Below are positions 35,226-44,348 of a DNA stretch of 64,000 nucleotides, in pieces. The translations under genes and the position numbers were made by a program. The notes beneath the pieces were generated by a model. That model saw only the letters and a list, made by a program, of their open reading frames with translations, searched no databases and was not told where the DNA came from. This stretch comes from JAADHI01 sp964451325 (GTDB lineage Bacteria > Nitrospirota > Nitrospiria > SBBL01 > JAADHI01): NCBI GenBank assembly GCA_964451325.1, contig CAYVHO010000002.1, positions 1 through 64,000 of the forward strand. Reading direction: 5' to 3'. Position 1 is the stretch's first letter; every line of letters begins with the position of its first letter.

Positions 35226-36200
35226 ATGAAAGAACAACTCGATTTTGAAATGCCTCTGGTTAAAATCCAGGACAAAATCAATCAACTCAAAGACCTCGGC
35301 AAAACAAACCCAAAGGTCTTGGATGAAATTCCGAAGCTTGAAAAAAAGAGGGCCGAGCTACAACGTGAAATCTACGCGAAGCTGAGCCCTTGGCAAATTA
35401 CACAATTGGCACGACACCCGGGACGTCCCGGCACTTCAGATTATCTTAAAATGGTCTTTGAAGATTTTATCGAGCTTCATGGAGATCGGCTATATGGTGA
35501 TGACAAATCCATTATTGCAGGATTCGCACGTTTAGAAGGACGTTCTGTCATTGTCATCGGTCATGAAAAAGGCAAAGGCCTGAAAGACCGGATCGCACAC
35601 AATTTTGGCATGCCTCACCCGGAAGGCTACCGAAAGGCCTTGCGCATCATGCAACTCGCCGAAAAATTCAACAAACCCATTATTACCTTTGTGGATACCC
35701 CCGGCGCTTATCCTGGCGTTGAGGCCGAGGAACGAGGGCAATCGGAAGCCATCGCAAAAAACTTAATGCTCATGTCACAACTTACAGTCCCGATTATTTC
35801 TGTGGTCATTGGAGAAGGCGGTAGTGGTGGCGCACTCGCGATCTCAGTGGCGGATCAAATGTTGATGCTGGAATACTCAATCTATTCCGTGATTTCTCCT
35901 GAGGGTTGTGCCGCTATTTTGTGGGATGACCCCACAAAAAATGCGGATGCGGCTGAAAGTTTACGCCTTACATCAAAAGATTTGTTGGACTTAAAAATCA
36001 TTGAACATGTGATTCTAGAACCGACAGGTGGGGCACATTGTGATCCAGAAAAAATAGCGGAATCCGTTTCGCGAACAATCTCTAAGCAGTTGAGCGCACT
36101 TGACCTCATCCCTCCAGAAGAGCGTGTGAAGCAGCGTTATGCACGACTCAGAAAAATTGGGGCCTTCACCGAAGACCCACCCGGGCCTGCCAACAAATAA
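35226..36200 (+). CDS. accA: Acetyl-CoA carboxylase carboxyltransferase alpha subunit
   Basis: Transfers the carboxyl group from biotin to acetyl-CoA for fatty-acid synthesis, as A2D2 with AccD. The 324-residue protein has the crotonase-type core with FVDTPGAYPGVEAEERGQSE and GEGGSGGALAI. The start at 35226 is preceded by AGAGGTG; an upstream in-frame TTG overlaps dnaE and is unlikely. dnaE-accA adjacency is widespread in proteobacteria. Confidence 0.96.
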   Translation: MKEQLDFEMPLVKIQDKINQLKDLGKTNPKVLDEIPKLEKKRAELQREIYAKLSPWQITQLARHPGRPGTSDYLKMVFEDFIELHGDRLYGDDKSIIAGFARLEGRSVIVIGHEKGKGLKDRIAHNFGMPHPEGYRKALRIMQLAEKFNKPIITFVDTPGAYPGVEAEERGQSEAIAKNLMLMSQLTVPIISVVIGEGGSGGALAISVADQMLMLEYSIYSVISPEGCAAILWDDPTKNADAAESLRLTSKDLLDLKIIEHVILEPTGGAHCDPEKIAESVSRTISKQLSALDLIPPEERVKQRYARLRKIGAFTEDPPGPANK

Positions 36201-36369
36201 TCCAAAGGGATCGTTTCTGTTATTTCGTCCTTCCCGTTTTTAGGAAGCTCTAATTCATCACTTAATTTCTCTCCTTTTCCTTCCTAATCTGATATCCTGA
36301 GCAGCACAGATAAAAAATAAGAACAGCGGTTTCCTCGGCAGATTGGGTGGGTCTTTCAAGGAGCGTTCA

Positions 36370-36969
36370 ATGACTTTTCTTGAAAATCATGCTTCAAAAG
36401 ATGACCCCTTTACCCCTCTGCTCTTTTATTCTGTTTTGTTGCATTATGCCCTTTTTTTTATTTTTTTTGGCAATCCCTTCTTACTGAATTTTGACGATGC
36501 CCCCGAAGACTACGGGATGAAAAAAGGCCTCCACATTGAACTGCTGGATCTACCAGGGACAGCGGGACAGACTCTGCTCCCCAAACAACAGGCCCTGGGC
36601 CTTTTTCCAGCTGAGGTAAAAAAGGCAAGCGGAGGAAAAATGAGAGCCGAAGGTTTAAATCCCGAAGCCTTTCATGACAAGCCTTCTCAAATAACACAGG
36701 CCCCTACAGCCTCCAACATGGCTGCCCTTAAACCCGGCTCTCCGGTAAATGTCATCGGTCAGGCGAACGTTTTTCATTTGGGCACGGCGCAATACGAAGG
36801 AAAACCTCCTCCCTTTGAAGAACCGCCATTGATCACCAGTAAAAAGCCACCCTCGAATATGACAGGCCTTGAAGACTGCATGATTAAAGTCGTCGGCATG
36901 GTCTGTCCCAATGCTGACGCCAACTGTATTGCAGAATATAAAGCCTTCTGTGCAACCTTGCCCAGATAG
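36370..36969 (+). CDS. Single-span inner-membrane protein of unknown function
   Basis: ATG at 36370 follows AAGGAG with good spacing. The 199-residue product has one N-terminal membrane helix (LLFYSVLLHYALFFIFFGN) and then a Pro/Gly/Ala-rich, probably extended periplasmic stretch, ending with a small domain holding four cysteines (DCMIKVVGMVCPN...NCIAEYKAFCATL). The layout recalls TonB-like or GltJ/AgnA-like spanning proteins, but there is no TonB C-terminal domain. Not recognised beyond that. It is preceded by 140 bases without a clear promoter. Confidence 0.65.
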   Translation: MTFLENHASKDDPFTPLLFYSVLLHYALFFIFFGNPFLLNFDDAPEDYGMKKGLHIELLDLPGTAGQTLLPKQQALGLFPAEVKKASGGKMRAEGLNPEAFHDKPSQITQAPTASNMAALKPGSPVNVIGQANVFHLGTAQYEGKPPPFEEPPLITSKKPPSNMTGLEDCMIKVVGMVCPNADANCIAEYKAFCATLPR

Positions 36970-37042
36970 TACCTGCCTGAGCGAAAACCTTTTCCTGTTC
37001 TCATTCCACTGATTTTTTAATCGGAAATAAGAACAGATTTCT

Positions 37043-37867
37043 TTACGAGGCGTCTGTCGGGCTTAAGGTGTCTCTGTAAAGATTCCATGCACGACGGGCA
37101 TATTTTTCTTGAAGACATTGTTGTGCAAGCCTTCTTTCCTCGTCAGACAGTTCACCGGGTTTGAGGGTTATCCCTAGGGCCTTTTCAAAACCTGTTTTGA
37201 TGGCGTGAATGAGCGTTTCATGATCTGGAGGGGAAACCATCAGTTCAGCCAGGGTGATTTGATTTTCAGAAATCAGCTTGGAAGAAAAAACTTCAGCTTG
37301 ATTTTTGACCCATTCACCTTGTTTGATGATAAATGAACCGTGTTGAAGAAAATGTTTTTTCCAACGACGTTGTGCGCTTCCGATGAGTTTTTTTCCCTGT
37401 GCGGTTATTTCATACCAGGAGACGGCATCAAAACAGAGCGTATTTTTTGCTTCGAGGGGTGTTTTGCGCGGCGGGGCGTGTAGCGCAGCTTCAAGACCGA
37501 TTTCTTTCAGTCCCGCCAAGAGACCTCGGCCAATACCCTGAAATGTCCCTTTAATCCCTCCCAAAAACAAGGGATTTTTGTGACTTGCGATAAGACTATA
37601 GGTCAGCTCATGCTCGTGTAAAAGCCCTCGCCCTCCCGTCATGCGACGCACAATGTCGATTTTTTGAGCCTCGAGTGAGGCGATCCAATCGTCTTCAAGT
37701 GTTTGAAAAGCCCCGATAGAAAAACTAGGCTTTTCCCAAGTATAGAATCGCAGGGTCTCCGGGGCTTTTCCACCTGAAAAAGCAATGGAAATGGCTTCAT
37801 CAATGGCCATATTTTGTGCTGCAGATTGTGCAGAATCGACAATAAACCGCCAAGGCTTTTTATGCAA
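37043..37867 (-). CDS. Lipoate-protein ligase / octanoyltransferase (LipM-like)
   Basis: The 274-residue protein is of the biotin/lipoyl ligase fold, with RRMTGGRGLLHEHELTYS for acyl binding. CFDAVSWYEITAQGKKLIGS carries a cysteine at the place where LipM octanoyltransferases have their nucleophile, plus the conserved lysine. LipM moves octanoate from acyl carrier protein to a lipoyl domain; LplA instead uses free lipoate and ATP. The cysteine favours LipM. The start is taken as TTG at 37867 because AAAGGAG sits eight bases upstream and the family N-terminus (WRFIVDSAQSAAQNMAID) begins right after. Confidence 0.8.
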   Translation of the reverse strand: MHKKPWRFIVDSAQSAAQNMAIDEAISIAFSGGKAPETLRFYTWEKPSFSIGAFQTLEDDWIASLEAQKIDIVRRMTGGRGLLHEHELTYSLIASHKNPLFLGGIKGTFQGIGRGLLAGLKEIGLEAALHAPPRKTPLEAKNTLCFDAVSWYEITAQGKKLIGSAQRRWKKHFLQHGSFIIKQGEWVKNQAEVFSSKLISENQITLAELMVSPPDHETLIHAIKTGFEKALGITLKPGELSDEERRLAQQCLQEKYARRAWNLYRDTLSPTDAS

Positions 37868-37890
37868 TGCGATGACTCCTTTGATCTTAT

Positions 37891-37918
37891 TTGCAAGCAA
37901 GGGGATTATCTTATAGTA
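37891..37918 (+). promoter_or_regulatory. Promoter for the class I aldolase gene
   Basis: TTGCAA at 37891-37896, 16 bases, TATAGT at 37913-37918. Leader of about 78 bases to the ATG at 38002, with GGGGA before it. Confidence 0.5.
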
Positions 37919-38001
37919 TATGCGGCAATTAAGTCGCACAATCTTCGCAATCGAACAAATAAACCCACAAATAACAAGCGGATGAAAGGGGAAGATTTAC
38001 A

Positions 38002-39054
38002 ATGTATGCACAAATAGAAGGCTTACTCGCTGACGCGGCAGATTATTTGCTCGGACACCAATGCAATACCATTGCAAAAGAGAAACTGCATTTGCCGGGA
38101 CCTGCTTTTGTGGATGAATGTGTCGCACCTTCTGATCGTCCCATTGGTGTTTTATGTAATCTTTCTCGTCTTTTTAATCACGGGCGTTTGGCGGGCACAG
38201 GTTATGTTTCGATTCTTCCCGTTGATCAGGGCATCGAACATTCTGGAGGCGCATCTTTTGCGCCAAACCCCGTTTGTTTTGATCCTGAGGGTATTATTGA
38301 ATTGGCGATGGAAGGCGGCTGCAATGCCGTGGCCTCAACCTTGGGGGTGCTGGGATCAATTTCCAGAAAATATGCACATAAAATCCCCTTCATTATGAAG
38401 CTTAATCACAACGAATTTCTCTCGTATCCCAATGGCTACGATCAAATTACATTTGCGAATATTCGGCAGGCCTTCGACATGGGGGCTGCCGGGGTGGGGG
38501 CGACAATTTATTTTGGTTCAGCCGAATCAAAACGCCAAATTCAAGAAGTCGCTGCAGCATTTAAACAAGCACATGATTTGGGGATGTTTACCGTGCTGTG
38601 GTGTTATTTGAGAAACAGTGCCTTTAAAACAGCGGATGCCGATTATCACAGCGCTGCGGACTTGACAGGCCAGGCCAATCATCTGGGGGTCAGCATCGGT
38701 GCAGACATCATCAAACAAAAACTTCCTGAGGGAAATGGGGGTTTTAAAGCCCTTAAATTTGGGAAAACCCATCAAAAAGTTTATGACGAATTGAGCTCCG
38801 AGCACCCCATTGATTTAACTCGGTATCAGCTTGCGAATTGTTATATGGGACGCTCTGGCTTGATCAACTCAGGTGGTGCTTCAGGGAAAAATGATCTCGC
38901 GGATGCCGTTAAAACAGCCGTCATTAACAAACGTGCAGGTGGAACAGGGCTGATTTCGGGACGCAAAGCCTTCCAAAAACCTCTAAAAGAGGGCATTAAG
39001 CTGCTCAATGCGATCCAGGATGTCTATCTTTGCAAAGAAGTGACGATTGCCTAA
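38002..39054 (+). CDS. fbaB: Class I fructose-bisphosphate aldolase (FbaB/DhnA family)
   Basis: Interconverts fructose 1,6-bisphosphate with two triose phosphates through a lysine Schiff base, without metal. The 350-residue protein carries the DhnA-type barrel markers SILPVDQGIEHS, FIMKLNHNEFL (barrel lysine) and ADIIKQKLPEG (Schiff-base lysine context). Length matches E. coli FbaB (350). Its single gene with its own promoter suggests independent regulation. Confidence 0.93.
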   Translation: MYAQIEGLLADAADYLLGHQCNTIAKEKLHLPGPAFVDECVAPSDRPIGVLCNLSRLFNHGRLAGTGYVSILPVDQGIEHSGGASFAPNPVCFDPEGIIELAMEGGCNAVASTLGVLGSISRKYAHKIPFIMKLNHNEFLSYPNGYDQITFANIRQAFDMGAAGVGATIYFGSAESKRQIQEVAAAFKQAHDLGMFTVLWCYLRNSAFKTADADYHSAADLTGQANHLGVSIGADIIKQKLPEGNGGFKALKFGKTHQKVYDELSSEHPIDLTRYQLANCYMGRSGLINSGGASGKNDLADAVKTAVINKRAGGTGLISGRKAFQKPLKEGIKLLNAIQDVYLCKEVTIA

Positions 39055-39087
39055 AAAGTGAGTCTGCTCCTGTCTTAGGCTCAGGTT

Positions 39088-39939
39088 TTACATTTTTAAT
39101 CCAGATAGAGGTTTAGAAAAAGGTTGTTCTTGGCCTGAGTCTGATTCGGAAATGGCGGCAGTAATTTCATCTCGAAGCGCGAAAGACACCGCATCTACCG
39201 GGCCCTTTTTTTGGATCATTGCAAGCGGGTCCGAGCGATGGTATTTTTTGAAATAGGTCTCTAGTTTTTTCGTCACTTCAAGTGCAATCAACTCACTTTG
39301 GCTGGCAGCCAGTTGCGATAAAAAGGCTTCCTGTTCTTTTGCCTCAATCTCCTCTTTTGAAAAAACAGTTGTTCTAATCTGAAGCGCGTGGGTTTCGGGA
39401 TTTTCAGCACTGAACACCCCAGGGCTTCGGTTTTCCTCCACTGTTTCTAAATCCGTTGTAAGGACGATATTTCCTGTATTTTTTTCGAGCCTATCGCGGA
39501 CTTTAAAAATGAGGCAACCTTGAAAACCTTCTTGCATGGCCGCCGCTGTGACAATGGCCATATCTCCTGCCTGGTTCTTTTCTGATGTGCTGATGAAGAC
39601 GAAGGTCATGAGCTGTGTTTGAAGCACAGCGCGAAAGAAGCTGCGGGACATGTCGTAACACATCCCTTTGATTTTGATTTTTGGGACACTGGCTTGCGGG
39701 GATTCTTCTGAAGTTTCATTTTCAGAAAGATCAACCCCGAAGGGTGCTGCAAACATTTTAATAAGCCACCGCGAAGTACCACGCATTTCTACTTTTTCGT
39801 GGAAGGTCGCCGTCCAGCACAAGCGATCAAGCAATGTCCCTCGGATGGCTTGTGCATCCAGGATTCGAACACTCCCGTTTGAAATTTTAATAATGCCTTG
39901 GAAGGTATCGCCCAATTGGCTCATGGTTTGAAAAAACAT
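39088..39939 (-). CDS. Uncharacterised cytoplasmic protein (283 aa)
   Basis: I do not recognise a family. There is no signal peptide or membrane helix. The N-terminal 120 residues are beta-rich (FQGIIKISNGSVRILD at residue 13), the middle is beta/alpha with VFISTSEKNQAGDMAIVTAAA, and residues 190-260 are charged helical segments (SKEEIEAKEQEAFLSQLAAS) suggesting a coiled coil. The start is ATG 39939 or ATG 39924; neither has a strong ribosome binding site. It converges on fbaB. Confidence 0.6.
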   Translation of the reverse strand: MFFQTMSQLGDTFQGIIKISNGSVRILDAQAIRGTLLDRLCWTATFHEKVEMRGTSRWLIKMFAAPFGVDLSENETSEESPQASVPKIKIKGMCYDMSRSFFRAVLQTQLMTFVFISTSEKNQAGDMAIVTAAAMQEGFQGCLIFKVRDRLEKNTGNIVLTTDLETVEENRSPGVFSAENPETHALQIRTTVFSKEEIEAKEQEAFLSQLAASQSELIALEVTKKLETYFKKYHRSDPLAMIQKKGPVDAVSFALRDEITAAISESDSGQEQPFSKPLSGLKM

Positions 39940-39990
39940 GGGTTTTATTATCGCAACTCAGTGTGAGGGAAATAAGGGTCTGTTTGAGAT

Positions 39991-41172
39991 TTAAGTTTTT
40001 TGACCGAAGGCTTTGACGACTTCAAAAACAACGTGGGCCGTCTGATTCATTTCTGAAACACTGACCCATTCCTGAACCGTATGAATTTGATGCATGCCTG
40101 TCCCAAGATTGGGCACGATAATGCCTTTTTCATTAAAGATATTGGCATCACAGCCTCCGCCGGTTGAATTGGTTTTTACGCTATATCCGCATTTTTGTGC
40201 GGCTTGAAGCACGGCGAGCACAATCGGAGCATTTTCGGGCACATTGATGGGATTATAATCGCGCCAGATATTTTCTTCGACCCGACCACGTACACGTTTT
40301 CCTTTGATCTCGACGGAGAATTTTTCGACGGCTTCCTGAAAACAGACCCGCATACGCTCTGTTTGTGCGGCAAGTTTTTCGGGGTTATGACTGCGTGACT
40401 CGGCACGTAAAAATACGGTTTTTGGAACGATGTTCACGGCCGATCCGCCTTCGATGACACCAATATTCGCTGTTGTTTCAAAATCGACACGTCCCAAAGG
40501 CATACGGCTAATCGCCTCTGCGGCAATCTGGATCGCGGAGATGCCTTCTTCCGGGCAGACGCCTGCATGGGCTGCAATGCCGTGTATGGTGAATTCGAGT
40601 CGGTCAGATGCAGGGGAACGGGTAAAAAGAAAATTGGCGTGATCACAATCCAAGACGATACCGGATTTTGAGTGGAGCTGTGAAAAGTCGAGGTGTTTTG
40701 CACCAACAAGACCATATTCTTCACAAACGGTTAAAACGACTTCTATTTCGCCATGGGGGATTTTAAGCTCGGTGAGTGTCCGGAGCACTTCAAAAATAAT
40801 GGAAATCCCCGACTTATCATCGCCACCTAAGATGGTTGTGCCATCGCTGCGGATGATGTCCCCTTCGCAGATGGGTTTGATACCTTCTCCAGGCACCACG
40901 GTGTCCATGTGTGCAGAAAGTAGAAGCGGCGGACGCCCCGGATCGCTTGCAGGCAGACGGGCGATCATGTTCCCGATTTCCCCGCCGATCGCCTCTCCCG
41001 CATCGTCGTAGCTTACGTTTGCACCGATGTCCTCAAGTTGTTTTTGAAGCACCAGGGCTACGGCCTTCTCTTTTTTAGAAAGGCTGTCGATTTGCACAAT
41101 CTCGAGAAAGTGGGCTTTCATGCGTTGCAGGTTCAATGCTGTGTTTTTTGTCTGTGTTTGTCCTTCGTTCAT
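39991..41172 (-). CDS. M20 family metallopeptidase (peptidase T-like)
   Basis: Dinuclear-zinc exopeptidase, 393 residues. Zinc and catalytic contexts are visible: SAHMDTVVPG (His and Asp), LGGDDKSGISI (bridging Asp), TVCEEYGLVGA (catalytic Glu and Glu ligand) and VLDCDHANF, with the dimerisation/lid domain between. Members cleave small peptides; the tripeptidase-like type fits best. The gene starts inside the end of the DUF6687 gene (ATGA overlap at 41169-41172), so the two are translationally coupled and probably work on related substrates. Confidence 0.88.
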   Translation of the reverse strand: MNEGQTQTKNTALNLQRMKAHFLEIVQIDSLSKKEKAVALVLQKQLEDIGANVSYDDAGEAIGGEIGNMIARLPASDPGRPPLLLSAHMDTVVPGEGIKPICEGDIIRSDGTTILGGDDKSGISIIFEVLRTLTELKIPHGEIEVVLTVCEEYGLVGAKHLDFSQLHSKSGIVLDCDHANFLFTRSPASDRLEFTIHGIAAHAGVCPEEGISAIQIAAEAISRMPLGRVDFETTANIGVIEGGSAVNIVPKTVFLRAESRSHNPEKLAAQTERMRVCFQEAVEKFSVEIKGKRVRGRVEENIWRDYNPINVPENAPIVLAVLQAAQKCGYSVKTNSTGGGCDANIFNEKGIIVPNLGTGMHQIHTVQEWVSVSEMNQTAHVVFEVVKAFGQKT

Positions 41173-42155
41173 TCCGACTCACTTTCGTCAAGATCTTGCC
41201 TGAGATGAGATAAAACAGCCGCGATGACGGTCTCAGGATGAAGTCGGCTGAATTGCATACCGCCTGCTTTATCCGTGAATTTTAAGGCAGAACTTAAAGA
41301 TCGACCGGGAAAATCTTCTGCCAGCCATGAACCTGAGCCCTCGCCCTCTTGTTTGTTCAGGGTGTCGCAAAGTCTCTGCATGGGAATCGTTTTGATGGGA
41401 GGACGTGTGACGGTATCGGCCCAAGCATAATAACGGTATTCCAGCTCGTACCCATATCCCCCCGCCCTGTTTTTGCAGTCTTCGATGACGAGAAAGAGAT
41501 TGCCTTGGCAATAGTGGTCAATGGCCTGAGCCGCAGGCCGTTTTCTGTCAATCACAACAGAAAGACGCTCTGATTCGTATTCTTCAAGACCAACAACCCC
41601 CTTTTCAAATGAAGCCATCGACTGCAGAATTTTTTCATAAGCAGGCTCCCAAAAATGACGGTAGTCGTCCTTTTTTCGGAACAGGTCTGGCACCTCAGAC
41701 AAAAGAACCTTGTAGTAGGCTGCTTCTTGAGGGCCATCGTAGCCTTTGATGGCTTCAGCAAAGGGGCTTTTTTCGTCTTGGCAAAGGGCTTTGATTAAGA
41801 GATCAATTTGTACCCCTTCTTCAGAAGAAAAGGTCGAAAAATCCCCTGCCTCGGCAGCAGAGATCAGTCGCCCGGTCATGGACTCTGCTTTTTTGGCGTT
41901 GAGCAGGGTCCAAACAGCGAGAAGTCCGTCAGTGTCAAAGTGGTTGTTGGTAATAATTCGAATTTGAGGAAAAATGTCCTTACGACGCGCATGGGAAAGG
42001 TAACGCAAGGCAATTTCTGTTGAGGTGTCGGCCTTAAAAGGTGCCGGCGTTTCATTGCCTTTCCAATGGCTCAAGTGTGCACTATTGGGAACGAGACCAT
42101 CGACAGAGACCTTGTCCACCTCTTTCATTGCATTTTCGTAAAAATAGAAAACCAT
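41169..42155 (-). CDS. DUF6687-like protein with a DHH-like motif
   Basis: 328 residues, matching what I know as DUF6687. IITNNHFDTDGLLAVW around residue 70 has the N-H-x-D-x-D-G pattern of DHH phosphoesterases (nanoRNases, pyrophosphatases), so metal-dependent phosphoester chemistry is plausible but unproven. A second histidine, DYRHFWEPAYE, occurs around residue 170. No signal peptide. It is coupled by ATGA to the M20 peptidase downstream. The family's function is not established. Confidence 0.7.
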   Translation of the reverse strand: MVFYFYENAMKEVDKVSVDGLVPNSAHLSHWKGNETPAPFKADTSTEIALRYLSHARRKDIFPQIRIITNNHFDTDGLLAVWTLLNAKKAESMTGRLISAAEAGDFSTFSSEEGVQIDLLIKALCQDEKSPFAEAIKGYDGPQEAAYYKVLLSEVPDLFRKKDDYRHFWEPAYEKILQSMASFEKGVVGLEEYESERLSVVIDRKRPAAQAIDHYCQGNLFLVIEDCKNRAGGYGYELEYRYYAWADTVTRPPIKTIPMQRLCDTLNKQEGEGSGSWLAEDFPGRSLSSALKFTDKAGGMQFSRLHPETVIAAVLSHLRQDLDESESE

Positions 42156-42310
42156 GCTTGGAATGTATCCAATTGAATTAATTGAGGTTTAAACGCATCC
42201 TGATCGGCCCAAAAAGCCAAACAGCTCAGATAATGGATGTCGGAAACTATAACAAAAATTTATTTTAAATTCAAAAAATCACTTGAAGTAAAAAATAATT
42301 AAAAATTTGT

Positions 42311-42339
42311 TTGACAAGAGGCCGTATCTGAAATACTAT
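42311..42339 (+). promoter_or_regulatory. Strong promoter with a long leader to rho
   Basis: TTGACA at 42311-42316, 17 bases, TACTAT at 42334-42339: near-consensus. The next gene on this strand, rho, begins 380 bases downstream. Confidence 0.75.
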
Positions 42340-42345
42340 TCAAAT

Positions 42346-42720
42346 AACATTGCCTTTTGATCGGGCATTCATTTTTTCTGGTTAATACTTAATTTGATAT
42401 TGTTACGGGTACAGTAAATAATTGCGCCACGCCTTCATGTAAGATAGGGACCCCCTTCGCTCAGATTTTCGCTGATACCACCCTCAGAGCATATCGTTAA
42501 AACAAAACTTAAAAAAACAGAACCCAAAAAATAACAAACGTTTAAGATCACCTGAAACGAATGTTTTGTCCGTTTGTAGTCTTAAGATGTCTCTACAGTC
42601 GCTCAATAAGTTTTTGGAGTCGTTTCCGAATTTGTAAGGTAGTTTAAATTATTGTTGAAAACCTTGTTCCTTGGTTTTGCAGCCGGGGAACAAGTTTGAT
42701 TGACCCAGGGGGGAATAGAA
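42346..42720 (+). promoter_or_regulatory. Long untranslated leader of rho
   Basis: About 375 bases with no gene. Includes an inverted repeat, ACAAACG (about 42535) with CGTTTGT (about 42571). In E. coli rho is preceded by a leader in which Rho terminates its own transcript; the same autogenous control is likely here, by position. A small RNA start is the alternative. Confidence 0.45.
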
Positions 42721-43968
42721 ATGCATCTTGCTGAACTAAAAGAAAAAAGCATCTCCAAGCTTTTTGATGTTGCAAAAGAATTAAAAGTCGAAGGCGCGAG
42801 TAATCTAAGGAAACAGGAGCTCATTTTTGCCATTCTTCAAGCTCAATCCGAAAAAAACGGGACGATTTACGGTGAAGGCGTACTGGAAACCCTTCCCGAC
42901 GGTTTTGGTTTTTTAAGGTCACCCGATTACAACTACACCCCTGGGCCGGATGATATTTATATCTCTCCTTCCCAGATTCGGCGTTTTGGCCTTCGCACAG
43001 GCGATACCGTTTCAGGGCAAATTCGTCCCCCGAAAGAAACAGAACGTTATTTTGCCCTTTTAAAAGTCGAAAAAATCAATGATGAAGGGCCGGATGCGGC
43101 GAAAGATAAGATTCTTTTTGACAACCTGACCCCACTTTATCCTGAAGAACGCATCAAGTTGGAGTATACAAAGGCCGATTATTCCACGCGGGTTATGGAG
43201 TTGATTACGCCGATTGGAAAGGGACAACGTGGGCTTATCGTCGCCTCTCCGCGAACCGGAAAAACGGTACTCCTGCAATCCATTGCAAAAGCCATTATGA
43301 AAAATCACCCGGAAGTCGTTCTAATTGTGCTCCTAATTGACGAGCGCCCGGAAGAAGTCACAGACATGCAGCGCCAGGTCAAGGGAGAAGTCGTGAGTTC
43401 AACCTTTGACGAACCCGCACAACGCCATGTGCAAGTGGCTGAAATGGTGATCGAAAAGGCAAAACGGCTCGTGGAGCATAAAAAAGATGTTGTGATTCTG
43501 CTCGACTCGATTACCCGTTTGGCACGGGCCTTTAATGCCGTGATCCCTTCCAGTGGAAAAGTGCTCTCGGGTGGACTAGATGCCAATGCCCTACAGCGTC
43601 CAAAACGATTTTTTGGATCGGCACGAAACATTGAAAATGGCGGCAGCTTAACGATTATCGCGACGGCCTTGGTGGATACAGGCAGCCGAATGGATGATGT
43701 CATTTTCGAAGAATTTAAGGGAACTGGCAACATGGAAGTGCATTTGGAGCGAAAATTGGCGGATAGACGGATTTATCCTTCAATCGACATTTCACTCTCC
43801 GGCACACGAAAAGAAGAACTATTGGTCGACAAAGAAACACTCAACAAAATGTGGATTTTGAGAAAGGTTTTAAGCCCACTTTCTCCGGTTGAATCCATGG
43901 AGTTTTTAATCGACAAAATCAAGGGCACAAAAACAAATCAGGACTTTTTGGAATCGATGAATCGATAA
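42721..43968 (+). CDS. rho: Transcription termination factor Rho
   Basis: Hexameric RNA helicase that ends transcription. GGGGGGA lies six bases before the ATG at 42721. The N-terminal Rho_N domain (HLAELKEKSISKLFDVAKEL) is followed by the cold-shock RNA-binding domain (YGEGVLETLPDGFGFL) and the RecA-type ATPase with Walker A SPRTGKT, Walker B VVILLDSITRLARA and the R-loop. 415 residues, close to E. coli (419). Confidence 0.97.
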   Translation: MHLAELKEKSISKLFDVAKELKVEGASNLRKQELIFAILQAQSEKNGTIYGEGVLETLPDGFGFLRSPDYNYTPGPDDIYISPSQIRRFGLRTGDTVSGQIRPPKETERYFALLKVEKINDEGPDAAKDKILFDNLTPLYPEERIKLEYTKADYSTRVMELITPIGKGQRGLIVASPRTGKTVLLQSIAKAIMKNHPEVVLIVLLIDERPEEVTDMQRQVKGEVVSSTFDEPAQRHVQVAEMVIEKAKRLVEHKKDVVILLDSITRLARAFNAVIPSSGKVLSGGLDANALQRPKRFFGSARNIENGGSLTIIATALVDTGSRMDDVIFEEFKGTGNMEVHLERKLADRRIYPSIDISLSGTRKEELLVDKETLNKMWILRKVLSPLSPVESMEFLIDKIKGTKTNQDFLESMNR

Positions 43969-43973
43969 ATGCC

Positions 43974-44002
43974 TTGAATAACACCCTGTAATTGGCTACA
44001 AT
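43974..44002 (+). promoter_or_regulatory. rpmE promoter
   Basis: TTGAAT at 43974-43979, 17 bases, TACAAT at 43997-44002; leader of about 25 bases to rpmE. It lies in the short rho-rpmE gap. Confidence 0.65.
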
Positions 44003-44034
44003 GTTTTGCTTTATTGAATCTGAGGATTAGCATT

Positions 44035-44241
44035 ATGAAAGAAGGCATTCACCCGGAGTACCACACGCTTGACATTACCTGCGCCTCTTGTGGCTCTTCG
44101 CTTCCTACAAAATCAACCACTCCGACCATACGTCTTGAGGTTTGCGGGGCCTGTCATCCCTTTTTTACCGGGACACAAAGACTACTGGATACCGAAGGAC
44201 GTGTTGAACGATTTAAGAAAAAGTACCAGCAAAACAAGTAA
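44035..44241 (+). CDS. rpmE: Ribosomal protein L31, zinc-binding type
   Basis: 68 residues with two zinc cysteine pairs, CASC (C16, C19) and CGAC (C37, C40), the C+ form that is replaced by a zinc-free paralogue under zinc starvation in some bacteria. The ATG at 44035 gives the family N-terminus MKEGIHPEY. It is followed by an intrinsic terminator. Confidence 0.95.
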   Translation: MKEGIHPEYHTLDITCASCGSSLPTKSTTPTIRLEVCGACHPFFTGTQRLLDTEGRVERFKKKYQQNK

Positions 44242-44268
44242 ATCTTGTTCCCCAGGGAACGCACTTGA

Positions 44269-44292
44269 GCCTGCCTGTTGGCGGGCTTTTTT
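44269..44292 (+). terminator. Intrinsic terminator after rpmE
   Basis: GCCTGCC-TGTT-GGCGGGC hairpin (seven pairs, one of them G-U) followed by TTTTTTG. It sits 27 bases after the rpmE stop and 57 bases before prfA, so prfA needs its own promoter or readthrough. Confidence 0.85.
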
Positions 44293-44348
44293 GTTTTTAG
44301 TCCTTTTTCGTCCGTCCATTTTTCTCCGTCTACCAAAAGGGTTGTCCT

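Noticed and set aside
36225..36260. GGAAGCTCT after accA as a second copy of the MITE end
   Set aside because: Only nine to ten bases match and no partner repeat or target duplication is present.
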